Source: Chryseobacterium potabilaquae (GTDB lineage: Bacteria > Bacteroidota > Bacteroidia > Flavobacteriales > Weeksellaceae). Taken from it: a stretch of 36,445 nucleotides of DNA. The translations under genes were made by a program, and so were the position numbers. The stretch lies in assembly GCF_902728265.1 (NCBI RefSeq), contig NZ_CACVBR010000039.1, forward strand, positions 1 to 36,445, in the 5' to 3' direction. Positions 29,913-36,445 of this stretch are shown here, one piece after another (position 1 is the stretch's first letter; each line of letters begins with the position of its first letter). Below the pieces are notes generated by a model. The model had not been told where the DNA came from. It saw nothing but the letters and a program-made list of their open reading frames with translations, and made no database searches.

Positions 29913-29981
29913 TATTTGTGTATTCTTAAGTTTTTACTTTACCAGAGTAATTTATGGGAAGTAAAGCTCTAAAGCAGTTGT

Positions 29982-30019
29982 CCGTCATTGACTTACATAT
30001 AGTTAATGACGGTTTTTTT
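29982..30019 (+). terminator. Strong intrinsic terminator
   Basis: Stem CCGTCATTGAC / GTTAATGACGG (11 bp with one G-U pair), 9-nt loop, then TTTTTTT. It is 116 nt beyond the lipoprotein stop codon, and no other gene ends between. Confidence 0.85.
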
Positions 30020-30337
30020 GTGAAATTTTTTTTAATGTATAGATTTTTATTTTATGAATATCTCCATGAAATTTATTCTCAAGTCATTATTTTAGACTCT
30101 TATATTAGATGAGTTTTTTTGTTATTTACAAAATATTCTAAGTTTTATTGGGTCAATTTGGCCATCTATTTGAGCAAAAATATTTGTAAATTAGTGTATT
30201 GATATTATATCTGGTAATTTTTCACATTATTGGATGCTAGAATATTAAATATAATAATTGTTGTTTTTTGTCCCATTTTTATTTCTCTTCTTATCCAAAG
30301 CCTAGTTTATATAATAATATTAAAAACGCGAATAACC

Positions 30338-31417
30338 ATGGAAAAAGATTTAGATTTAAAACTTAAATTAGAACAATTGTATCAACGTGTAGATTCGTTA
30401 AAAGAAGAAATATGCACGGAGGAGGCTACAAAAAATGCATTTGTAATGCCTTTTATACAAATATTAGGGTATGATATTTTTAATCCTACAGAAGTAATTC
30501 CTGAATTTATTTGTGATATTGGAACCAAAAAGGGTGAAAAAGTAGATTATGTAATTAAAAAAGAGGGTGAACCTATTTTAATTATCGAGTGTAAACATTG
30601 GAAAGATAATGCAGATGCTTATAATTCTCAACTGCATAGATATTATCATGTTTCTAAAGCCAGATTTGGAGTATTAACGAATGGGCATATTTATAATTTT
30701 TATGCTGATCTAGAAAAACCTAATATCATGGATGAAAAACCTTTTTTCACCCTTGATTTATTTCATCTAAAAGATTCAAGTTTGAAAATTTTAGAAAACT
30801 TTACTAAAATCGGATATAATTTAGAAAATATTTTGGATTCTGCTGAAGCATTGAAGTATATAAAGGCAATTCGTAATGAATTTGAAAAAGAATTACAAAA
30901 TCCTAGTGATGAAATGGTTAAGCTTTTGGTTGGTAGATTTTTTGAAAAGCCGATTACAGCTACAAGATTGATCACCTTTAAAGAATATGCTAAAAAGGCT
31001 TTTTCTAATTCTATCAATGAGTCTATTAATTTTAGACTTAAAAATGCTTTAAATATTAATGATAGTGTACCCTCCAAAATAACTAATCAAATAGAGTCTA
31101 TCGATGATAATGCTGAAAGTTCAAAATTAGTTACTACTGAAGAGGAGATAGAAGGTTCTCAAATTGTTAAGGCAATTTTAAGGGAAATATTACCTGCATC
31201 GAGGATTGCTTTTAGAGATACGCAATCGTATTTTGGAATTTTATTAGATGATAATAATCGTAAACCAATTTGTCGTTTGCATTTTAATTCTTCTAATAAG
31301 TATATTGAATTATTTCAGAATGGTAAAGATAATGGAGAAAAGAAAATATTAAATTCTTTGGAAGAGATATACCACTATAAATCCGAATTGTTGTCTACGA
31401 TAAGGAATTATGGATAA
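30338..31417 (+). CDS. Orphan HsdR N-terminal-type restriction nuclease
   Basis: 359 aa from the ATG at 30338. The first ~190 residues match the N-terminal nuclease domain of type I restriction R subunits as a free-standing protein: TEEATKNAFVMPFIQILGYD, then the PD-(D/E)xK site with D70 (GEKVDYVI) and E84-x-K86 (LIIECKHWKD), followed by ARFGVLTNGHIYNFYADLE. A charged linker and a C-terminal domain (about 270-359, ending HYKSELLSTIRNYG) follow. No helicase part, HsdM or HsdS is present in this window. A TTG start at 30230 would add a transmembrane helix; homologs I recall begin near the ATG chosen here. Role in DNA defence is possible but unproven for such stand-alone proteins. Confidence 0.82.
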   Translation: MEKDLDLKLKLEQLYQRVDSLKEEICTEEATKNAFVMPFIQILGYDIFNPTEVIPEFICDIGTKKGEKVDYVIKKEGEPILIIECKHWKDNADAYNSQLHRYYHVSKARFGVLTNGHIYNFYADLEKPNIMDEKPFFTLDLFHLKDSSLKILENFTKIGYNLENILDSAEALKYIKAIRNEFEKELQNPSDEMVKLLVGRFFEKPITATRLITFKEYAKKAFSNSINESINFRLKNALNINDSVPSKITNQIESIDDNAESSKLVTTEEEIEGSQIVKAILREILPASRIAFRDTQSYFGILLDDNNRKPICRLHFNSSNKYIELFQNGKDNGEKKILNSLEEIYHYKSELLSTIRNYG

Positions 31418-31456
31418 TACTTTATAGATTAGGAAAAATTATTTTAAATAAAACAT

Positions 31457-31486
31457 AAGAGGCAATAATCATTGCTTCTTTTTTTA
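31457..31486 (+). terminator. Intrinsic terminator after the nuclease gene
   Basis: AAGAGGCAAT / ATTGCTTCTT, 10 bp with one G-U pair, 4-nt loop, then TTTTTA, about 40 nt after the stop codon. Confidence 0.85.
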
Positions 31487-31510
31487 TTAATTTAAAGTAA
31501 AATAATTGAT

Positions 31511-32572
31511 ATGATTTGGCCGGAAAAAATTAGTGAGAAATTAAATATAAAATATCCTCTTATTCAAGCGCCTATGTTTGGAGTGAGTACTCCCAAAATG
31601 ACCTCTAAGGCCGCTAACGCAAACTGTTTAGGGTCGTTGGCACTGGCAGATCTATCCGCTGATCAATCTATACAACTTATTAGAGAAACAAAAAAACTTA
31701 CAGATAAAGATTTTGCAGTTAATATTTTTGTACATAATATTCCTGATATAACAGATTCTTTGAAAGAAAAATTTGTTAAGACCAAACATTGGATTGAAAA
31801 ATTGGCTCAAAAAAATAATATCGAGATTAACCTTCCCGATCTTGAAAATATCAAAGTTAATAGCTATCATGAGCAAATTGATACAATTATTCAGGAGAAT
31901 TGTAGAATAGTGAGCTTTACATTTGGAAATCTCGATGATAAGAGTATTCAAAAATTAAAAGAAGAAAATATTATCCTGATAGGAACCTGTACTTCGGTGG
32001 AGGAAGCGTTAGCATTGGAAAGATCCGGAATTGATATTATTTGTGTACAAGGTATTGAAGCAGGGGGTCATAGAGGAACGTTTAATGTCGATAATATCCA
32101 TCAAATTGGGGGCCTGTCATTGCTTTCACAAGTTTATGATTCTGTGAAAACTCCTTTAATCTATGCGGGAGGAATGTATAAAGCATCCACTTTGTTGGCT
32201 GCGAAAAATTTAGGGGCACAAGGCTTTCAGGTGGGTAGTATCTTATTGGCTTCTCAAGAAAGTTCTTTGAAACCTTTTGAAAAAGAAAGGCTTAAGAGTA
32301 TCAATGAAAAAGATATTATTTTAACCAATAGTTTTTCAGGACGTTATGCAAGAGGGATTTCAAATAAATATATTCAAATGATGGATAATACAGAATATAT
32401 TTTACCTTATCCTTATCAAAATAAATTAACGCAAGAGCTGAGACGGATTTCAAAAACGTTGAATAATGTTGATTTTGTAAGCATTTGGGTAGGGCAGTCA
32501 ATCCATCGATATAGTGAACTTTCTACAGAAGAGATACTAAAAAAATTGATTAGTGAAGTAGAATGTATGTAA
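31511..32572 (+). CDS. Nitronate monooxygenase family protein
   Basis: 353 aa FMN-dependent TIM-barrel enzyme of the 2-nitropropane dioxygenase / nitronate monooxygenase family. Features: YPLIQAPMFGVSTPKM at the N-terminus, catalytic H187 in QGIEAGGHRGTF, phosphate-binding IYAGGMYKAST and GAQGFQVGSILLAS. It oxidises alkyl nitronates such as propionate 3-nitronate; some members have other substrates. It stands alone between two terminators. Its start at 31511 is the first ATG after the preceding terminator. Confidence 0.9.
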   Translation: MIWPEKISEKLNIKYPLIQAPMFGVSTPKMTSKAANANCLGSLALADLSADQSIQLIRETKKLTDKDFAVNIFVHNIPDITDSLKEKFVKTKHWIEKLAQKNNIEINLPDLENIKVNSYHEQIDTIIQENCRIVSFTFGNLDDKSIQKLKEENIILIGTCTSVEEALALERSGIDIICVQGIEAGGHRGTFNVDNIHQIGGLSLLSQVYDSVKTPLIYAGGMYKASTLLAAKNLGAQGFQVGSILLASQESSLKPFEKERLKSINEKDIILTNSFSGRYARGISNKYIQMMDNTEYILPYPYQNKLTQELRRISKTLNNVDFVSIWVGQSIHRYSELSTEEILKKLISEVECM

Positions 32573-32604
32573 TAATGAGTTTTATAAAAAATTGTAATAA
32601 AAGC

Positions 32605-32638
32605 AAAAACTCTTTTTGAATTTCAAAAAGAGTTTTTT
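32605..32638. terminator. Bidirectional intrinsic terminator
   Basis: A perfect 15-bp stem AAAAACTCTTTTTGA and its complement with a 3-nt loop. It lies between the convergent nitronate monooxygenase and mpl genes and has T-runs on both strands. Confidence 0.9.
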
Positions 32639-32656
32639 ATAGATTTCAAAATTACA

Positions 32657-33994
32657 TTATCGAGTCAGATCCAAACCACCAAAGTTACCAGAGCTCATCA
32701 TAAGATAAGCACCTGTTGCCTTGTCTAACGTATGCCAATAAGCATGAAGATCCTCGGCATTGGTAAAAACTTTCAGATGATTGTTTTTAAATTTTTCTTT
32801 AATAAGGTCGGGAGAAATAGGTTCCATTCTCTTAATTTTGAGGGCATCTTCAGAATAAAAAACAATGGCTTCATCCAAACCATCCATTGCATGATCGTAT
32901 TGTTCTAGAAAAATAGGATTTAAACTGGAGTAGGTATGAAGTTCCAGAAAACCATAGGTTTTTTCTTTTGTAAACTGTTCTTTAAAAGCCTTTACAGTTG
33001 CCTTGACCTTACTTGGAGCATGAGCAAAATCTTTATATAAAGTACCATTATCTTCCCTTTGTACTTTTTCCAGACGTTTAGAGGCTCCTTTAAAGCTCAT
33101 AATAGCTTCATAAAAACCTTCATCCATAATACCTAATTGCTGGCAAATATGTCTTGCTCCCTCTAGGTTTAATAAATTATGCGCTCCAAAAACAGAAAGG
33201 GGAATATCTCCTATTTCTGTTTTTAAATATACTTGACCATTATTGATTTCGTATTCAGGTGTTTTATAAGGAATTTTTCTGAAATAATTTTCAGCGGCTT
33301 CTACCACTTTTACAACTTCTATATCTTCTTCATTATATACCAATACACCACCAGGAGTTATACTGGCTACAAACTTTCTGAATTGTTCAATATAATCATC
33401 AAATGTTTTAAAAACATTGATATGATCCCAAGCAATTCCACTTAGTAAAGCAATATTAGGCTGATAAAGTAAAAATTTGGAACGTAAATCAATAGGAGAG
33501 GAAAGATATTCATCACCTTCCAATACCATGAAATCATTGTCTTCTGTAAGTTTTACCATGCAATCAAAGCCCTCAAGTTGGGCACCCACCATAAAATCAA
33601 CTTCTTTTTGGTGAAAATTTAATACATGGAGAATCATGGAGGTAATGGTCGTTTTTCCATGCGAACCAGCAATTACCACCCGGGTTTTATTTTTAGATTG
33701 TTCGTAAAGAAATTCCGGATATGAATATATTTTTAAACCCAATTCTTTTGCTCTCGCGAGTTCAGGATTATCTTGATGGGCGTGCATCCCTAAGATCACA
33801 GCATCAATCTCTGAGGTGATTTTATCGGGAAACCAGCCCATTTCTGGAGGAAGAATTCCTTTCATCTCAAGCCTTGATTTTGAAGGCTCAAAAATAGCAT
33901 CATCCGAACCTGTTACCTGGTATCCTTTATCTTTTAACGCAATTGCAAGATTATGCATGGCACTACCGCCAATAGCAATAAAATGGGTATTCAA
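32657..33994 (-). CDS. mpl: Mpl-family UDP-N-acetylmuramate tripeptide ligase
   Basis: 445 aa Mur ligase. N-terminal Rossmann-like domain (FIAIGGSAMHNLAIALKDKG), ATP loop GSHGKTT (110-116), central domain with VLEGDEYLSS, and C-terminal domain with DFAHAPSKVKATVKAFKEQ. This layout, with the DFAHAPSK motif, is that of Mpl, which joins recycled L-Ala-gamma-D-Glu-meso-Dap tripeptide to UDP-MurNAc in peptidoglycan recycling; MurC is the close alternative. Last gene of a four-gene envelope operon, 5 nt behind a lipoprotein gene. Confidence 0.92.
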   Translation of the reverse strand: MNTHFIAIGGSAMHNLAIALKDKGYQVTGSDDAIFEPSKSRLEMKGILPPEMGWFPDKITSEIDAVILGMHAHQDNPELARAKELGLKIYSYPEFLYEQSKNKTRVVIAGSHGKTTITSMILHVLNFHQKEVDFMVGAQLEGFDCMVKLTEDNDFMVLEGDEYLSSPIDLRSKFLLYQPNIALLSGIAWDHINVFKTFDDYIEQFRKFVASITPGGVLVYNEEDIEVVKVVEAAENYFRKIPYKTPEYEINNGQVYLKTEIGDIPLSVFGAHNLLNLEGARHICQQLGIMDEGFYEAIMSFKGASKRLEKVQREDNGTLYKDFAHAPSKVKATVKAFKEQFTKEKTYGFLELHTYSSLNPIFLEQYDHAMDGLDEAIVFYSEDALKIKRMEPISPDLIKEKFKNNHLKVFTNAEDLHAYWHTLDKATGAYLMMSSGNFGGLDLTR

Positions 33995-33999
33995 CTTAT

Positions 34000-34437
34000 T
34001 TATTGTTTTTTAACATTGTTATTAATAATTTCCTGAAAAGCAAGGGTAATATTGTTCCAATTTGTTTGAAAAGGAGGCAGGATCAAACTGGCATCATTTT
34101 TACTTCCTTCATTAGGTCCTTTTTTTATATTAATGGATGTGGTAACATTATCATATAATTTTTTATGATCTTCTATTATCCCATTAAAATTATTTTTAGA
34201 AAGGGTATTGTTGAGAGTTTTCAAATTTTCATTTGAAATTTTAAACTTTTGGATAATTTTTATTCCTTTGCCCTCGAGCGAATAATGTACATTATTACCT
34301 TTAATCAGTAAATTTTCATATACAGGAGTCTGGCCACCGCTTTTAGCGTAGCTTATATCAAAATCTGTATATACTTTTTGGCTATTACATGAAACTAATA
34401 CTATGATTGCGAATAAGATACTTATTATTCTTTTCAT
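34000..34437 (-). CDS. Small lipoprotein of the mpl operon
   Basis: 145 aa. Lipoprotein signal MKRIISILFAIIVLVSC (lipidated Cys17) followed by a beta-rich domain (DFDISYAKSGG, LLIKGNNVHYSLEGKGIK) and a helical end. No recognised family, although the pattern resembles small flavobacterial periplasmic lipoproteins of unknown role. It lies 12 nt behind plsC and 5 nt before mpl, so it is surely co-transcribed with them and probably acts in the cell envelope. Confidence 0.75.
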   Translation of the reverse strand: MKRIISILFAIIVLVSCNSQKVYTDFDISYAKSGGQTPVYENLLIKGNNVHYSLEGKGIKIIQKFKISNENLKTLNNTLSKNNFNGIIEDHKKLYDNVTTSINIKKGPNEGSKNDASLILPPFQTNWNNITLAFQEIINNNVKKQ

Positions 34438-34449
34438 ATTAATTTACTT

Positions 34450-35256
34450 TTAATTTTCTGAATCCTTTTTTTCTAATTTTTTAGCTTTAAGTTCTTCATC
34501 ATAATTGTGTAGTAAATTGAAATCTTCAGTCTGTTCAATTGCAGTCATGATTTTTAATAAAATTTCATGCGCATTTTCATTATCATAATCGATTTCAAGA
34601 GGAGCTTTAAACTCCATAGTGGGTTTTACACCGGTTACTTTTACTCTTAGTCCTTTTTTATCAAATGCCCTTCTAAATCCATTAATTTTAATAGGAATTA
34701 CAATAGGACGTTGATTTTTAACTAATTTAGCGGTTCCTCTTCTTCCTTGGGCAAAAGCTGCTGTAGTACCTTGAGGGAAAGTAGCTACCCAGCCATTATC
34801 AAGGGCTTTCATAATATTATCCACTTCACTCATATCCACCATTCTGTTGACATTTTTACCTTCAGCTCTCCAAGTTCTTTTTACGGTTACAGCTCCTGCA
34901 ACTTTAAAAATTTTGGGAAGAATACCTTTGTTCATGGTTTCTTCTGCTGCTACATAGTAAAAATCAATCTTAGGATTGAGTAGGTATATAGGATTTTTAA
35001 TGGTATCTAAATATCCATTATTCACAGCGCAAAACGCATGATACATTGCTGCTACATCTGCAAAGTAGGTCTGGTGGTTGGATACAAAAAGTACATTTGA
35101 ATCCGGAAGATCTACTAAATGTTCTGTACCGGTTATTTTCAATTTATTAAATCCATTGAATCTTCTATAAGAGACAAATCCTAAAATAAAAATGATTAAT
35201 CTTTTTAAAAAATAAGGGGTACCGAATGCATCGGTGAAAATATTTTTCTTCGCCAT
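34450..35256 (-). CDS. PlsC-like 1-acylglycerol-3-phosphate acyltransferase
   Basis: 268 aa with an N-terminal membrane segment (about 15-32, FLKRLIIFILGFVSYRRFNG) and the acyltransferase domain. Motif I reads SNHQTYFAD, with five residues between His and Asp, one more than the textbook NHx4D; motif III is FPQGTTA, in place of the usual FPEGT. A basic region KITGTEHLVDLPDSNVLF precedes motif I. It probably acylates lysophosphatidate at the inner membrane, but the altered motifs suggest a distinct Bacteroidota subfamily and perhaps another acceptor. It is 27 nt behind the Nudix gene and 12 nt before the lipoprotein gene. Confidence 0.85.
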   Translation of the reverse strand: MAKKNIFTDAFGTPYFLKRLIIFILGFVSYRRFNGFNKLKITGTEHLVDLPDSNVLFVSNHQTYFADVAAMYHAFCAVNNGYLDTIKNPIYLLNPKIDFYYVAAEETMNKGILPKIFKVAGAVTVKRTWRAEGKNVNRMVDMSEVDNIMKALDNGWVATFPQGTTAAFAQGRRGTAKLVKNQRPIVIPIKINGFRRAFDKKGLRVKVTGVKPTMEFKAPLEIDYDNENAHEILLKIMTAIEQTEDFNLLHNYDEELKAKKLEKKDSEN

Positions 35257-35283
35257 TTTTCAATTAAACACAATAGTGCAAAG

Positions 35284-35910
35284 TTACATTTTTTTCAATA
35301 ACTGACTGAATTCACTTAATATCATTGCTGTAGCTCCCCAGATAATATATCCGTTAAAGTTTATTACGGGAACTTCATATCCTTCATTACTAGGTAAGGC
35401 CATCATTTCCGGACTGTCAGGTAGATTTAAAAATGAGGTAATAGGAAATTCTATAACTTCTACTGCTTCACTTTGTTGTAAAATGAAAGTAGGGTTCTTT
35501 TTACTATACGAGGTATATGGATATACATAGAAATTACTTGGAGGGATATATATAGGAGACATTTCTCTAATAATCCTTATATAGTGTTTATCAATACCAA
35601 TTTCTTCTGAAGTTTCTCGAACTGCTGTTTGGGCAAAATCTTGATCCATCTCTTCACGTTTTCCTCCCGGTAAGGAGATTTGTCCACTGTGCCTATCATG
35701 TTCATTAATCGTTCTTTGTATAAGAGGAAAATGCCATTCATCATTTTTTAAATATAAAACAATATTTACAGCAGCAAACTTTGGATTTTTGGCTAAAACT
35801 TCTTCATAGGTAAAAACAGGACGATAAGGTGGAGAAAATATCCCATGGGCATTCTCTCCCGGTAATTCTACACTTTTTATTTTCCTTAATAAATCTTTTC
35901 CAAAACTCAT
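35284..35910 (-). CDS. Nudix hydrolase, CoA pyrophosphatase-like
   Basis: 208 aa. The Nudix box is SLPGGKREEMDQDFAQTAVR followed by ETSEEIGI, and in front of it lies the NuCoA-type signature LIQRTINEHDRHSGQISLPGG, which places it with coenzyme A pyrophosphatases (NudL-type). It probably cleaves CoA or acyl-CoA to phosphopantetheine compounds and 3',5'-ADP. First gene of the operon that continues with plsC, a lipoprotein gene and mpl. A TAAATTTG box ends 4 nt before its ATG. Confidence 0.9.
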   Translation of the reverse strand: MSFGKDLLRKIKSVELPGENAHGIFSPPYRPVFTYEEVLAKNPKFAAVNIVLYLKNDEWHFPLIQRTINEHDRHSGQISLPGGKREEMDQDFAQTAVRETSEEIGIDKHYIRIIREMSPIYIPPSNFYVYPYTSYSKKNPTFILQQSEAVEVIEFPITSFLNLPDSPEMMALPSNEGYEVPVINFNGYIIWGATAMILSEFSQLLKKM

Positions 35911-36403
35911 ACTTCAAATTTAGCAATATATCTTGAAGAAAAGGGTAACGATTAACATTAATTAACCTCTATTAAGTTTTAATTAATAAGCCTTTTCATA
36001 AGGTGTTTGGAAATATTTTCATTATTTTGTAGATAAAATTGTATAAAATAATTATTAATTATTACATTTTTATGATAATTTATATATATTTGTGCATGGT
36101 GTTGAAATTACCCTAGACTCTAACGTGTGGCTATTTTTAATGTAAGTTTGAATAGGCGGCGTGGGGAATTTTTTTTCTTATTTTTTGAGAAATGTAGGAA
36201 AGCCTGATTTTAAGAATATCACTACTGTAGATATGAGCTTCTCTATTTTGATAAAAAAGTTTATGAGTATGTTGAGGCAAATTTTTTTTAAACAATAGTA
36301 TAGATTTTTAGAATATTAACCCGTTGTGCATTATGATAAAAACAAATAAAGTTGTTCATTTGATTGATAATCAGTAAATTGTTTTTACCACAAAACATTT
36401 ACA
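35911..36403. other. Gene-poor stretch at the right end
   Basis: About 490 nt of AT-rich sequence. A TATATTTG box on the plus strand (36085-36092) has no -33 partner. A 21-codon frame (36235-36300) is unsupported. The end holds an inverted repeat that includes the next start codon. No RNA gene is recognised. Confidence 0.5.
35915..35922 (-). promoter_or_regulatory. -7 box next to the Nudix gene
   Basis: TAAATTTG on the minus strand, 4 nt before the ATG. No -33 TTG at normal distance. If used, the operon mRNA would be leaderless. Confidence 0.35.
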
Positions 36404-36412
36404 ATGAACAAC
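36351..36412 (+). promoter_or_regulatory. Nested inverted repeat covering the start codon of the last gene
   Basis: Outer arms GTTGTTCATT (36351-36360) and AATGAACAAC (36403-36412), a perfect 10 bp, and inner arms GTAAAT-t-GTTTT (36374-36385) and AAAACATTTAC (36392-36402), 11 bp with one bulge and a 6-nt loop. In RNA, the outer stem would bury the ATG. A weak promoter (TTG 36352-36354, 20 nt, TAAATTGT 36375-36382) overlaps it, in which case the repeat would act only as DNA. Confidence 0.45.
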
Positions 36413-36445
36413 TTGAGAGCAAATTACGAAAGAATTTTGGAAGTT
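36404..36445 (+). CDS. Start of an unidentified gene (partial, 14 codons)
   Basis: The frame opens at an ATG and reads MNNLRANYERILEV up to the window edge with no stop. This looks like a protein N-terminus (amphipathic helix), but 14 residues are too few to name a family. The long gene-poor region upstream and the inverted repeat over its start suggest a gene with its own control. Confidence 0.55.
   Translation, partial: MNNLRANYERILEV

Larger units (their letters stand above)
29866..30337. other. Gene-less stretch with two hairpins before the nuclease gene
   Basis: It contains a 12-bp imperfect hairpin right after the lipoprotein gene, a strong terminator at 29982-30019, then about 300 nt of AT-rich sequence. 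The last 108 nt (30230-30337) are an in-frame extension of the nuclease gene that would encode a hydrophobic helix; I judge it more likely untranslated. No promoter of the standard type was found. Confidence 0.5.

Noticed and set aside
30338..31417. Complete type I restriction-modification system
   Set aside because: Only the HsdR N-terminal type of nuclease is present; no helicase domain, HsdM or HsdS is encoded in the window.
36235..36300. 21-codon frame in the right-end intergenic region
   Set aside because: No promoter pair close by and no other support; it could arise by chance in this AT-rich sequence.

Overview
This is an AT-rich stretch (roughly two thirds A+T by eye) of a Bacteroidota chromosome, most likely a Chryseobacterium-like member of the Weeksellaceae. 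The clues are flavobacterial -33/-7 promoters (TTTG, about 19-23 nt, TAnnTTTG) in front of several genes, the lack of clear Shine-Dalgarno sites, a TonB-dependent receptor, a TPR-membrane-HTH regulator, Bacteroidota-type Mpl and CstA proteins, and a homogentisate-type tyrosine degradation cluster. I see no rRNA, tRNA, CRISPR array, transposase or phage gene.

Layout. (1) 1-957: a tandem array on the minus strand, unit 438-439 bp, with two complete and one cut-off gene for nearly identical 110-aa exported Ala/Gly-rich peptides. Each copy has the same 18-nt untranslated leader and a hairpin between genes. This is the least explained coding region in the window. (2) 1.5-6.4 kb: a TPR/HTH regulator, a UvrD/PcrA helicase and a membrane-anchored PLD-like protein. 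(3) 6.4-11.6 kb: CstA transporter, then HipA-like kinase, DUF3037 protein and secreted esterase reading in one direction, then another alpha/beta hydrolase. (4) 11.7-19.2 kb: tyrosine/phenylalanine catabolism (hmgA, CoA-transferase, putative regulator, hppD, small exported protein, fahA, flavin reductase), divided into separate units by intrinsic terminators. (5) 19.3-21.8 kb: a TonB-dependent receptor translationally coupled to an exported thioredoxin-like protein, with a perfect 9-bp dyad over the receptor's -7 box. (6) 21.9-28.3 kb: a redox/stress region with a DUF1304 protein, Crp/Fnr regulator, AhpD-like protein, an MdaB-YgiN-DJ-1 operon divergent from a LysR gene, a GNAT and an aldo/keto reductase. 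(7) 28.3-31.4 kb: a sparse accessory-looking region with a 39-codon small ORF behind a good promoter, a lipoprotein with YD-like repeats and an orphan HsdR-N nuclease. (8) 31.5-35.9 kb: a nitronate monooxygenase and a compact Nudix-PlsC-lipoprotein-Mpl operon. (9) 35.9 kb to the end: a long gene-poor stretch, then the first 14 codons of a gene whose start codon lies inside a long inverted repeat.

How the genes work together. HppD, HmgA and FahA take 4-hydroxyphenylpyruvate to fumarate and acetoacetate; maleylacetoacetate isomerase is not in the window. The CoA-transferase behind hmgA could activate acetoacetate. The MdaB/YgiN pair resembles the E. coli quinone redox pair and is probably controlled by the divergent LysR protein. 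The receptor/thioredoxin pair probably handles one unknown ligand, perhaps thiol- or metal-related.

The best candidates for something undescribed are the tandem peptide array with its leader, the receptor/thioredoxin pair with its operator-like dyad, a promoter-terminator pair at 15.7 kb that encloses no ordinary gene, and the small ORF at 28.66 kb. None of these is proven from sequence alone.
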